The position numbers were made by a program, and so were the translations under genes. A DNA stretch of 64,000 nucleotides, taken from Euryodendron excelsum. Lineage: Eukaryota; Streptophyta; Magnoliopsida; Ericales; Pentaphylacaceae. Location of the stretch: the NCBI GenBank assembly GCA_033060915.1, contig CM065397.1, positions 32,307,501 through 32,371,500 of the forward strand, given 5' to 3'. The notes under the pieces are model-generated. The model ran no database searches. It saw nothing but the letters and a program-made list of their open reading frames with translations, and was not told where the DNA came from. This document shows, in pieces, positions 47,741 to 58,697 of this stretch (position 1 is its first letter; every line of letters starts with the position of its first letter).

Positions 47741-49109
47741 CTTTGTCCTAGCCCATCCTACGGGTTTGTGCATGTTTAAATACCCAACTTAATTGATGAG
47801 TTCAGCCGCATTTCAGTTTGTCTATGCAATGCAATTTGACTAGTGAAACTGCTATTACTATGCGATGAACTAGACGAATTATTGAGGCATGCGGTGTTGA
47901 GCTTTGGGGAACCAAGGGAGCTCAAGTTGCATAATTAACCAACAATCTGAACTCTTATGAAAGGTTCATTTCATCTTCGGAAAGCAGTGGAAGATGCGGT
48001 CGTACATCATCTTATCTGTATTTTATCGTTGCCGTTTCTCTCTTACGTTTATTTAATTTTTGTTCTGTTTAGAATGGAATAGACTTCAATTCTTCTCTAA
48101 TATTAGGCTTAGATGGACAGATCCCGTAATCAATTGGGTACAGTTAGTACATGTTAGTGAGTTGGCTTTGTATTCCTCATTTAGATTAATGAGCCTTGGA
48201 ATCGAATTATGTCGTGTTCTTTGTTTATTTTGTAACCTGGGACCTGGACGAAAGACTAGACTACAGCAAGCTAGCTGGAAACTGAAGGATTTGTTTCCTT
48301 GGATTCTCTAATGGAAACTTTCAAAGGTAAAATTGGCTTGATCTGTATGAAACCTGACGGCACACGTCTGACCTCATTAACCAAACATCAGAATTTCAAA
48401 CATTTAGCCTCAGCGAAATTGTTTTGGGAATTGATGAGAATCCAATGCAGCGAGTACCCATATGTTAGCAGAACAGCAACACTTTACCAGGACATTGAAA
48501 ATAGTAGAAGTGCAAATTGGTCTATTATTGACCGAGTCAGGTTGTCATGCGGTGAGAATGCTTTAATGCAGCTCTCTGTACTTGTAATTCCATTGAAAGA
48601 CTGGAATTGTTAGCCTCATTTGTTGACCTTTTGTGGTTGGATTCTGGGGGCAACCTTCCTTTTACATTCTCAATTCCAAGAAACTGACCTAGTTGATTCT
48701 TTCTTTGAATTGGAAATTGGTAGATTTGAATTCTTCCAAACTGATTCTTCTTCTTAACAAGTGTTTGGCTGGTCTTCATGCCAAGCATTAGGTCTCCAAG
48801 TTTAATTCTTCGTCATGCTCTTTTGTTGGCCAGTTATAATTTATTCAATGCATAAAATTTATATGAATTTAAAGAAATAGTTGGTTGAAGGCCTGGACAC
48901 TACGTAAAAAAAAATAAAAGTTCATTTCTTTATTTGGTCCAAAATAGTGAATTACTGTTTTTTTAGGGCCTGGCAGTGTTGGGAGCCCCAAACCCAAAAT
49001 CTTGTATGCTTAGCAGTAGCAGCTAAAGCAACACCTCTGATAATCATCAATTTTGAGAGGGGGTCAAATTATGAGATGCCACCTGACCAGCCTCTGACCT
49101 TGAATAGTT

Positions 49110-49159
<50 letters not shown>

Positions 49160-49861
49160 AAATAGAATTGTAGAACACTGCATGTTGGTACCCCCAAGTT
49201 CATACCTGGCTTGTTATTGAATTTTGAGAGTAAATTAAGGCTATGCCGATCACACACATGCTTATAGGAAACACGAGCAATGTAAATTCTCTATAGGAAA
49301 ATACAAGAGAAAATTACTTTTTACCTCTTATTGTTAGATTCACTTTCGCTTGAACCCTTATTGTGGTTTAAAATGCAACACTCACACCTTTTATGGTACA
49401 GACCAAACCAAAACTAAAACTATTACATGTCAAAGTGGTATAAGTATTACATTTTGAATGGCAGTGGGTCAAAGTAAAAATAGGTCGAACAAAAAGAGGA
49501 AAAAATAATTAACCCAAAAATATATTTCAAATGACAGAAAGAGGTTTGCACTGTATTAAAATGCTCGAGGATGAATGAATGAAGCATATATACCAACCAA
49601 TAACAAAAATTAGGATAACAAAATTGCAATTTCTGAAGATAACACCCATCAATTATTAAGAGATTACTTATTGGTACTACATTAATCTGACAAAAATGAA
49701 TTTAATTTTAAATAAATTAGTTGGAGAGAGAGACAATTCCTCCTTCCATTCATATGTCCCACCTTGGGGAAGACTTTGTCCAATCTCTAGAAATGTTAGC
49801 ACAGAGATATCAAAACTTCTTTTATTAATATATATTATTTGCCTTTTAACTTTCATGACTC

Positions 49862-49896
<35 letters not shown>

Positions 49897-50070
49897 TTAT
49901 CCTTAGGTTGACAAATTCCAATTACTTGAAGCTAAAGAATCAAAGATGCTTATAACTTTCTTTTCTATTTTTTCAATAAAGAAAGTTTGCAAATGGAACA
50001 CACTTTGCCGGGGCAAACGGGGAGTAACATGAAACCGACATCGCTAGCTTTGATTAATTTCCACTCCTAA
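47741..50070. other. 3' flank of CYP57, no further gene supported
   Basis: The first few hundred bases are presumably the 3' untranslated region. A 104-residue open frame at 48299-48613 (+) has no recognisable domain. CT microsatellites occur at 49111-49142 (followed by an AT tract) and 49863-49892. The segment near 49310-49420 resembles a common dicot repeat that I cannot classify. Confidence 0.4.
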
Positions 50071-50077
50071 AGACAAA

Positions 50078-50450
50078 ACAATTAAACATTCAAATCTCAT
50101 CTTAAAAGTAATAAACTTAGATACAGTCGTCCTTCACATACCGAGGTATGCGGCCATTAATAGATTATCATATTTCTAATTAATTAGAAGAAGAGAAACA
50201 ATTAACCATTCAAATAAGAATAAACTTAGGTACAGGCTAGGCGACCAATAACACTAACAGATCACAATATATCTAATTAATTAGAAGAAGAGAAATAATT
50301 AAACATTCAAATCTCATCTAAAATGAATAAACTTAACTACATTCTTCGCATACGATGGCCATTAAGAGATTACCCATATTTCTAATTGAAAAGAAAAGAT
50401 AAATTAAACACTCAAATCTCATCTAAATAACCATTTTCTAATTAAATCAC
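50078..50450. repeat. Minisatellite of about 100-bp units, 3.5 copies
   Basis: Units run from CAATTAAACATTCAAATC through AATAAACTTAG, a variable middle with GGCCATTAA, then CTAATTAATTAGAAGAAGAG. Starts are near 50078, 50199, 50297 and 50400. The middle segments vary more than the ends. Confidence 0.75.
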
Positions 50451-50582
50451 TCACTTATCAAAAAGAACAAAACAACACATTCCTAATTAAAGCTGCTTAT
50501 AGTAACATCCAACATTAGACCATGGAAGATAATTAGAGCTCATCATGTAAGACAAATATTTAGTGATATGGTAATACCGATT

Positions 50583-50959
50583 TGCTTGGAACTTGACCAA
50601 TAAGTCAAAAGACTAAGGTTTAAAGAAACGCGTAAGATTAATTTTTATATCATGTCTCATATCGAAATAACCCAATCTATATCCCATATCGCAGGTTGAG
50701 TCCACTAGGATCGTAACATACCACTATTCTGTGGATCCTTCTTTTTTAATAGGTGAGAGCCCTCCCCAAGTTGCCCCGCTCTATGAGCCGAACCTAGGAA
50801 GTGGAGGGTGCTTCAATACCAAATGTTAGGAACTTGGCCAATATACCAAAAGACCCAAGTCTAATAAAACAAATGAGATCAATTCTTATATCTCATACTA
50901 TACTAGAATAGCTCTACTTATGTCTTATACCACATATTTGGCCCACTAAAATCGTAACA
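50583..50959 (-). mobile_element. TRIM: complete 377-bp miniature LTR retroelement
   Basis: Two direct repeats of 136 bp each (50583-50718 and 50824-50959) flank a 105-bp interior. Both have TG...CA ends on the plus strand (TGCTTGGAAC and TGTTAGGAAC starts, ATCGTAACA ends). On the minus strand the interior begins TTTGGTATTGAAGC right beside the right LTR, matching the tRNA-Met primer site TGGTATCAGAGC at 9 of 12 bases. Flanks CGATT (50578-50582) and CAATT (50960-50964) form a target duplication with one G-to-A change. There is no coding capacity. LTRs are visibly diverged, so the insertion is not recent. Confidence 0.8.
50810..50821 (-). other. Primer binding site of the TRIM
   Basis: The minus strand reads TGGTATTGAAGC two bases inside the right LTR. 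Three transitions separate it from the canonical initiator tRNA-Met site. It sets the minus-strand orientation. Confidence 0.6.
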
Positions 50960-51109
50960 CAATTATTATCACTGACAATTTTAGCTCCACAACAGGAACT
51001 CGGTAAATACACTAAAAGAAATAAAATCCTAATGAAAATAGTATGTAAATTTTTGTTCCCATCAAAGGGCGGCAACTATGGTGAGAATAAAGATGATAAA
51101 ATAGAAACT

Positions 51110-51365
51110 TTAGGTCATTTGGTACAGTTTTTTTTTAGTTTTTTAGAGTTTATTTTTTTGGCTTATAAGCAAAAAAATTAATTTTTTTTTTTTTTGCTTT
51201 TGTAAACCAAAGATAAGTTTTTTTTTGTTGCTTTTTTGCTTTTATAAACCAAAGACAAGCAAAAAAAAAAAAAAGCAAAAAACTAGAAAAAATTGTCTTT
51301 TTTGCCTATAAACTAAAAAAAAAAAGGTTAGGCCGAAAAGCCTTACCAAACGGGTCCTATTTGTT
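51110..51365. mobile_element. Putative T/A-rich fold-back MITE
   Basis: The left end AGGTCATTTGGTAC and right end TACCAAACGGGTCCT are imperfect inverted repeats. The interior alternates poly(T) and poly(A) with TTTGCTTATAAGC-like and GCTTTTGTAAACCAAAGA-like repeats that can pair. No clear target duplication was identified. Confidence 0.45.
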
Positions 51366-52914
51366 TCTTTCCAAAACCTAACACATAATCTTGACAAGAT
51401 TTATTTATATGTATCATTTATAAGAAAAAATAGGAAAAGGCAAAAGAATTAAGATATAATATAAATTTAGATTTGATTCAAACCACCTAAATCTCCCCAA
51501 TTTAGAAAGATCTCAAATATGTTATTGCAGGAAAAGGAAATGTACAGCACTGAATAAATAACAATCGGTCAATAATATTAATTTTCCCTGTCAAGAAGAG
51601 AGTTTGGCTAGGTACTAATTTCTTTTCTATTTTTTGGGGTAACAAGGGTATTCCCATCCATAATTGAGACTAACAATTAAAGTTTTAAAACCTTAATTAA
51701 ATTAGTGAAGCATTTAGAAGTGGTGGATTATGATGAATATGACAACATATTAAGATAAAACAACAGCTTGTGTGAAAAATTTTCAATATTATAACATGTA
51801 ATTCACTGACAATTTTCAAGTTGACCAAAACTCAAAACTGTCTTAACCATGCATTCACATTTCTTCTTTTTTTTTGTTGGTACATTCAAAAGTCGAAACC
51901 CAAGAAAGAGAGAGCGAGTCAAACTAATGATCTCATAACACAAGTGAGAATGCCATTATCATTAGGTTAACTCATTCGTCCATGCATTCACATTTTTTCA
52001 AGCAATCTCTGATGGCAACTGACATGAAATTTGATTAACATGATTAACTTAAGAATAAGTATGTAATTCAATTAGACAGTTGTTATCAAGTAAAAGTTTA
52101 TTTTTATATAATATGTGAAAATTTTTATCTCCATTAAAATGGTATGAGAGTATCTTTTTTAAATTATGAATTAAAATTATGGCCATTATTAATTTAAAAT
52201 GAAAGAACCATGAACAACTACACCATTTTATATAATAAAAAGAAAATTTATATTAATATAAATTTGTTGTATAACAAATTTTACTAAAATGATATGACAC
52301 TGACATTATGAGCTAAAATTACTCATAATTTGATTTGAAATAAAAGAACCACCAATTGTCACGTTATTTTTTATGAAAATTCTAAATGAAAAACTGTTCT
52401 TGTAACATTATTCACAAAGAAATTCTGTATATATAACATTATTAAATTACACATATATATATATATATATATATAGGAGTTGAATGGTGAGTGGATGACG
52501 AGGCAAACTCAAAACCAAAAAAAGTACAAGAGAGGAGCCCCCTCCCCAAGAAAAAGAAGGCAAAAACCAATCCAGAGTGTCCAACCGCGTAATCTTCTTC
52601 TCAAGTAGTCACCGTCTTGCACCTACTCCTCCTTCATCTCATCTCATCCCATCCCATCCAATCTCCATCTTCTCCACTCCCCCTAGAAACTTCCTCAAAG
52701 CCGCGTTCACACCTTTCAACACGTTTCTGCTGCCTCCCTCCCTGTACATTTCACATAATTTATAACTACATATATCAATCTCATTTCTCAATTTCATTCT
52801 ATTGTGTGCGTTCACACCATCTTTCACACATTCCGTCGAACACTTCAAAGGTGAAGACTTTCCCCAACCCTCTCTCTCTCTCTCTTCAGCTCTTCTTTCT
52901 TTCTCTCTCTATAT
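51366..52914. other. Upstream region of the ALP1-like gene
   Basis: AT-rich intergenic DNA. An (AT)n tract at about 52450-52476, followed by a CT-rich leader (52860-52910), precedes the start codon. No other gene is visible. Confidence 0.5.
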
Positions 52915-54501
52915 ATGAAACTCACATCTCTCCCTGAAGAAGCTGATTACTCCTATATTTATAGTCTGCTGCACGAAACACTCGGCCAAATGAACGACAA
53001 CGTTACCAACAGCAGTAAGAGAAGGCGCCGAAGGAAGGATGGTCACGACAATAACGGAGACGATGACGACGACAACAACAACAACAACAACGGTGCTGCG
53101 GATGAATCTAGCAAGAAACAGGAAGGGAACAAAACCAAGGGGTTGAAAGAGATTATAACCTCACTGTTGTTGCTTGACGAGCAAGAAAAGTGTGATTCAG
53201 ATGACTGGTCAAAGACCCACCAAGAAGAGAAGCTGTTATTCGAGGCCAACCACAAGAAAAAGACTCGAGCGATGTTGGATTATTACAACAAGTTACAGGG
53301 CAGTTACGATAATTTAGATCAGAACGATGGGTTGAGAAGGAGGAAGTCAAGAACTGCCACGGCTGCTGCGGTTGCCACCGCTGTGTTTGGGGCTGATTCG
53401 GATCAGAAAGGGGGTGGTGGTGGTGGAGCCGCGGCTGGGGGGCAGCAGAGGAGGCTGTGGGTGAAGAGCCGGTCACAAGCGTGGTGGGACGAATGCAACA
53501 GTGCCGAATTTCCGGAGGAAGAGTTCAGGAAGGCGTTTCGGATGGGGAAGGAGACTTTTGACATGATATGCAATGAGCTCACCTCGGTCGTTGCAAAAGA
53601 GAATACAACGTTGAGAGACGCAGTGCCGGTTAAACAGCGTGTTGCGGTGTGTATATGGAGGTTGGCCACTGGGGAGCCTCTTAGGCTTGTGTCCAAGAGG
53701 TTTGGTTTGGGCATCTCTACTTGTCACAAGCTTGTTCTTGAGGTTTGTTCCGCGATAAGGACCGTGTTAATGCCAAAGTATCTTCAATGGCCCGATGAGG
53801 AGTCAGTGAAAAGGAATAAGGATGATTTTGAATCAGTATCTGGGATACCCAATGTGGTGGGATCAATGTATACTACTCATATACCCATCATTGCTCCTAA
53901 GAACAGTGTCGCCGCTTATTTCAATAAGCGGCACACTGAGCGGAATCAGAAGACATCTTATTCAATTACAGTTCAAGGCGTGGTTGACCCAAAAGGGGTT
54001 TTCACTGATGTGTGCATTGGCTGGCCTGGTTCAATGCCTGATGATCAAGTGTTGGAAAAATCGGCCCTTTATCAAAGGGCTAATGGAGGGCTGTTGAAGG
54101 GTGTCTGGATTGTTGGGAGTTCTGGGTACCCTTTAATGGATTGGGTTTTGGTGCCCTATACACAGCAGCATTTGACTTGGACTCAGCATGCATTCAATGA
54201 GAAGATTGGGGAAATTCAGAGGGTTTCAAAAGAGGCATTTGCTAGATTGAAAGCGCGGTGGACTTGCTTGCAAAAGCGAACAGAGGTGAAACTTCAAGAC
54301 TTGCCGGTGGTTCTTGGGGCGTGCTGCGTGTTGCACAATATTTGTGAAATGAGGAATGAACCGGAGTTGACGTGTGATCTCATGGATGATGAGATGGTCC
54401 CTGAGATCGGTTTGAGATCGGTAAGTGCTATGAAGGCTAGGGATGCCATTGCGCATAATCTTTTGCATCATAACCATGCGGGCACTTCTTTTCTGTCGTG
54501 A
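52915..54501 (+). CDS. ALP1-like domesticated Harbinger nuclease protein, 528 aa
   Basis: A single-exon intact gene. The N-terminus is low-complexity, with a basic SKRRRRRKDG, an Asp/Asn run and a Gly-rich tract. Then comes RLWVKSRSQAWWDECNSAEF and a helix-turn-helix-like region (about residues 237-282, with RLVSKRFGLGISTCHKLVLE). A DDE_Tnp_4/Harbinger nuclease-like domain spans about 310-475. The three catalytic contexts are all altered. The usual GAxDGTHI is GSMYTTHI (Tyr319), GDSGYP is GSSGYP (Ser402), and the xIERAFG glutamate is Lys439 in VSKEAFARLK, with a Glu one residue later. The protein should therefore lack transposase activity. Related plant proteins such as ALP1 act with Polycomb/chromatin complexes; that role is inferred here. 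I recall similar substitutions in Arabidopsis relatives, unverified. The first ATG of the long frame was chosen; Met26 is an alternative. Confidence 0.9.
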   Translation: MKLTSLPEEADYSYIYSLLHETLGQMNDNVTNSSKRRRRRKDGHDNNGDDDDDNNNNNNGAADESSKKQEGNKTKGLKEIITSLLLLDEQEKCDSDDWSKTHQEEKLLFEANHKKKTRAMLDYYNKLQGSYDNLDQNDGLRRRKSRTATAAAVATAVFGADSDQKGGGGGGAAAGGQQRRLWVKSRSQAWWDECNSAEFPEEEFRKAFRMGKETFDMICNELTSVVAKENTTLRDAVPVKQRVAVCIWRLATGEPLRLVSKRFGLGISTCHKLVLEVCSAIRTVLMPKYLQWPDEESVKRNKDDFESVSGIPNVVGSMYTTHIPIIAPKNSVAAYFNKRHTERNQKTSYSITVQGVVDPKGVFTDVCIGWPGSMPDDQVLEKSALYQRANGGLLKGVWIVGSSGYPLMDWVLVPYTQQHLTWTQHAFNEKIGEIQRVSKEAFARLKARWTCLQKRTEVKLQDLPVVLGACCVLHNICEMRNEPELTCDLMDDEMVPEIGLRSVSAMKARDAIAHNLLHHNHAGTSFLS

Positions 54502-56200
54502 AAAAAGAGGTGCATTTTGTTCTCTGAAATTGTATTTTTCCCTGCAGATGATATGTCATGTTTGTATTGTAGAATCATAGCAATAGCCATTCATCACAAT
54601 TTGTGAAGGGGTCTGTAGAAGATGTATTTTCCCCTTCAGAAATGGATGAATGTTCTCGTTTAGGCTTAATTCATACCCATAGAACATAGAGACATGTTGT
54701 AACCTAGTTCCCATACTTCAAATGACAATTAACAAATGAAACGCAATGGAATTGAGGATCAAAATATTCTTTTGTATATCATTATTGTGCAAATTTCTTC
54801 CTTATCTACTAGTTGGTATTCTGTAACCGACCTGCTTTCACATCATGAATTACAAGTTGAGATTTAGTAGGAAGATTTTATACCTAACATATCTGTTAGA
54901 CCATTTATTTCTTGTTTGTCCCTAAGTGAATATTGTGCAACAAGGAGGTAGGAAGCCTAGGGCCGTTAGACGACTGGGCTCAGTTAGTTAGAGAAGAAGT
55001 TCCATCTTCTGAATTAAATATGTACGGAAATTCCTGAATCTTCTGCTACAGAAGTGTGCCAGGGTGCTGGCTACTACTGATCAGGACTGAGCCCTATGTT
55101 TGATGGAATAAGTAGTGATGGATTAGTTACAAGCCAACTATTGTCTTGAGATAAGTCCTGATGGATTACGTTTTATGTTCTTCTTTGATATTTTGAGTTC
55201 ATTTGAATTAAAAATTCAGTAGTGCTTTTGAGTATTTTGGATCACTGCGAGGTCTAATTAATTGATTGGATGAATCTTGTTGACATTAAAGGGAGGAGAG
55301 GAGGGTAGTAGGAAATCACTTTCAGTTGATGTGAAGTGCCTCTTGATCTTAATCATAAGTCAATGTTCAAGTAGATTTGTGATAAGGATGCAATGGTGCC
55401 ATGTAAGTCATTGTTTTTAGTATTACTTAATAATTCAAGCTACTAGTTTAGAAAGTCTGCTTTCGTGTTCTAACTTACCAAATACATGCTATAAAAATGA
55501 TAATAATAATTGTCACAAAGAGTGGGTAGTTGGTTTTATTGAGCTTCTGAAAGATTTTTAACAAACTTGCTTGGGAGCCTTGATAAGTTGCATTTTGATC
55601 TTCATCTATGAACAAAGCGCATATGCAGTAATAGCCAGACATATTATCCTTGTTCCAATTGGAAGAAGACATATTCTGTGACTTATAGGGCTTCTTATGA
55701 CATTGTTTTGTTTTCTATTTTCTGAGTTTTTGAATTCTGCAGTCTAGTTTAAAAAAACCAGCATTAATCAAAGAGAATTTAATAGGTATGGTTGGGTGGT
55801 GGTTCGGATTCCTGGTTTACTTTTTTTGTTCTTTTAAGTTTAGTTTATCGATAGAGAGATCATGTCTTGCAATAGAAAAACATTATTGGAGATTTGTTAC
55901 AGAGAAGCAATTTGCAGGGTGGTGTATTTCATGCTGGAACACATGCATCCCTTTCATGCTGGACAAGAATGATCAGAATAGCCTTTCACAGAATATTTGT
56001 CAAGAACAGCCGATCCTCTAGTGGAGGGCCTAAAATGATTCCTCGACTCGTTTGTTATATTCCAACACACTTGATTTTCTGTTCTATATTGATTTCTATA
56101 GGGACTAGAGAGCTGAGGAATCCCAATGTGTAAAAATTGATAGAGCTTTTTGTGAACCATTCTCCTTAAATCTGCATTTTCAGACTTTCTTTTCACCAAA

Positions 56201-56266
<66 letters not shown>

Positions 56267-57396
56267 ATTGAATTTTCAAAAGGCTCCTCCACATGGAATA
56301 TGCAGCACAAACAAACAATTACAGATTATGCAGACAGCAGGTTCAAATTTTCAGGCTCTAGAACATGGCTTAAACAATGGTTAATCAAGACCATTTCAAA
56401 TACTCCAAGCCTTACGAATTTTACTGGACTTTGATTAAGTTTTTCATTATCACAGCTTGACTGAGGTGGGAATTGTAAGAATCAATCAAAATGACTGGCA
56501 CCCTTTTTTTCCTAATGAAGTCAAGACTGACAATTATGATGCCCTAAACAGCCCTCCATTCTGTTGGTTGCCTGAAGTAATGGGAGGTTTCCATGCTACA
56601 AATAGTCAGCTTCTTTATGTATATATATGTGTGTGTGTGTGTGTATCTATGTATTAGTCAATGAGTACTTAGCCTCTTCAAACTGGCATGACAAGTGAAT
56701 GGCATCAGGTGTGCCTACTGCAGCATCACGCAATTATTTGATATATATATATATAATCAATCAAATGTAAAATTTCCAAGTCTTCCTCCCCAAGTTGTTG
56801 TCTACATTTTTGTTAGGTAAAATATCAACACCATCGCCATCAATCATCATCATAACTTAGAAGGGATTTTGGATTATCATTCAAAACAAAACCCTCCAAC
56901 ACATATCCAGTTCGTTACATCTGAGATGGCTCCACCCTGTTAATAGGATCCAACTGTGAATCACTCACAAATGGAAAGCCTGCAGATTGATGGAGGAGCC
57001 ATGGTTATCATGGAGTAACAAAAAAAAAAAAAACCTCGTGAGTCGGTGGGTATAGTCAGAGGTAGGTATAGTCAGAGGCAGGAGATTTTACACAGCTCTG
57101 AAGACAGTTCCCAAAATTATCCTGGTGCTCCTGCAGAAAAGCATCCCAATCAAAGATATATAACATTAGAAAATCACAATATTACATATCTTGAGTTTTC
57201 AAAGTGGACAATCATTTTGGGACATCCCAAAAGGAAATAGAGGAAGAAGAATATCGGATGGAGTATAACTCAACTAAAACTCATGCAAAGAGCACATTAT
57301 CAGAAATGGCTCTACAGCTGCTGCTGTAAAATTGAATATATCTCACAACAACAATTCATTGTTGATCTGATGGGAGTGAGTGTTAAAAGTACAAAT
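54502..57396. other. Intergenic region downstream of ALP1-like gene
   Basis: No supported gene. Probable 3' untranslated sequence follows the stop. SSRs include (CT)n at 56204-56265, (TG)n near 56629-56644 and (AT)n near 56738-56752. The part just left of 57397 may be the 3' untranslated region of the minus-strand exon at 57397-57554. Confidence 0.4.
56204..56265. repeat. (CT)n microsatellite, about 31 units
   Basis: The longest dinucleotide run in the window, uninterrupted. Confidence 0.95.
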
Positions 57397-57554
57397 TCAC
57401 ATAAGATGAGCAGCAAAATGTAAGCCAATGAACATGCCAATCAAGAATGCACCAAACAATTGCTTGCCACGATCAAAGGGCAGACGGGAACGAAAATGCA
57501 CAAAGTGGATTCTCAAAACGGAGGAGTCAGGTTTTCTATCCTCAGATTTGTAAC
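57397..57554 (-). CDS. Possible 3' terminal exon of an unrecognised membrane-anchored protein
   Basis: On the minus strand, a TTTTCCAG acceptor is followed by 158 coding bases and a TGA (57397-57399). The product reads YKSEDRKPDSSVLRIHF, then FRSRLPFDRGKQ, then the hydrophobic LFGAFLIGMFIGLHFAAHLM at the C-terminus, a likely tail-anchor or last membrane segment. The regular charged-then-hydrophobic pattern, the acceptor and the lack of stops suggest a genuine exon. I do not recognise the family. Upstream exons would lie to the right, where a copia element and the giant LTR now sit, so the gene is either interrupted or has a very long intron extending out of the window. Confidence 0.4.
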
Positions 57555-57639
57555 CTGGAAAAGACAAAATTGTGCTCTATCAACAGAAGTACAGAACAGA
57601 TAGAGCGATCTCAATTTCTTTGAAGCAAGTCTATGTGTA

Positions 57640-58697
57640 AAAAACTGTGACGTATTAGATGAGCTCCATCTATTAACCACCATCCATTTAGCCACCTCGG
57701 CATTCCGTAGCCCCTTGCATTCTTGACTTCATTCACTATAAATAGAGGTGCCTAGCTAGATATAGTTCTAGGCACAACCAAAAAAATAGAGAAATAAGAC
57801 AAAGGAAGAAGCAGAGAGAAAATATAAAAGAAGAAGCAACGTAGGTAATTTCTCAAAGCCCATGTTGTATTTGTTTGGTTCTATATTATCAATAAAAGTA
57901 TTGGGTAATTCAGAAGATCTAACCCTAATAGTGCCAGAAGAACTAATATGAAAAACATTTGACAGTTCCTGAAGAACTATCTACTATATTTTGTATTGAG
58001 TTATTTTCTCCGCCTTATATTCTTTACTTTTATAACATGTTGTTAGTACGATACTCAAAGTACTTTGTATTTTTCCTTACATCAACAATGTACTATATTT
58101 TATGTGTAATTTTTATTCATTTTGGATTCTTTATTGTTCACTTAATTTGTATGAATAGTAGTTCAACTATTGAGATGAATAGTATTTATTTCAAAATTTT
58201 GTTGTTTTATTTCTTCCAGTTCTTGCATTTTTTGCCCATGATATTTATAGATCTAGAATCCATATTTCAATAATTTTTCATGGACATATGACTTGACTAT
58301 ATTTTGATAGCTGGATTGAAAGTTATAATGGTGACAAAAATAATAATATTATATATATATATATCGATCAGATGCACTCCACTATTCATGGACAGTGATA
58401 AATAGTAATTGCATAGTAATTATTTACTACAAAGTACGTTGCGTTTTGTCGGTTGTTGTTTATTATAACACACGCATAACAATAATATGTTCGATACACT
58501 ATTGCAATTACAATTTATTATGTGTATTACTTTAACAATGCAATCAAGTATTCCTGTAGAATGCTTATTAAGGCCTACACACTGTTTATTTCATTAGTGT
58601 TCATTTTATTATTTTTATGTGGTTTGACTGTAAGTGTAGTTTTAATAATCTTATCCTGATTTAAGCTTATTGTTTTGTACGGTATAGCATTCTGAAA
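57640..58697 (+). other. Probable 5' LTR and leader of the + strand copia element
   Basis: CACTATAAATAGAGG at about 57736 is a good TATA box, followed by an A-rich leader and an AATAAA near 57891, as in an LTR with U3, R and U5. The left end may be TGTGACGTATTAG near 57648. I could not find a clear right end or primer site, so LTR limits are uncertain. The remainder up to the gag ATG is AT-rich. Confidence 0.4.

Noticed and set aside
48299..48613. 104-residue open frame downstream of CYP57
   Set aside because: No recognisable domain, and it lies in the expected 3' flank; nothing distinguishes it from chance.
53043..53727. Several minus-strand open frames inside the ALP1-like gene
   Set aside because: They are antisense shadows of the 528-codon gene and lack any domain.
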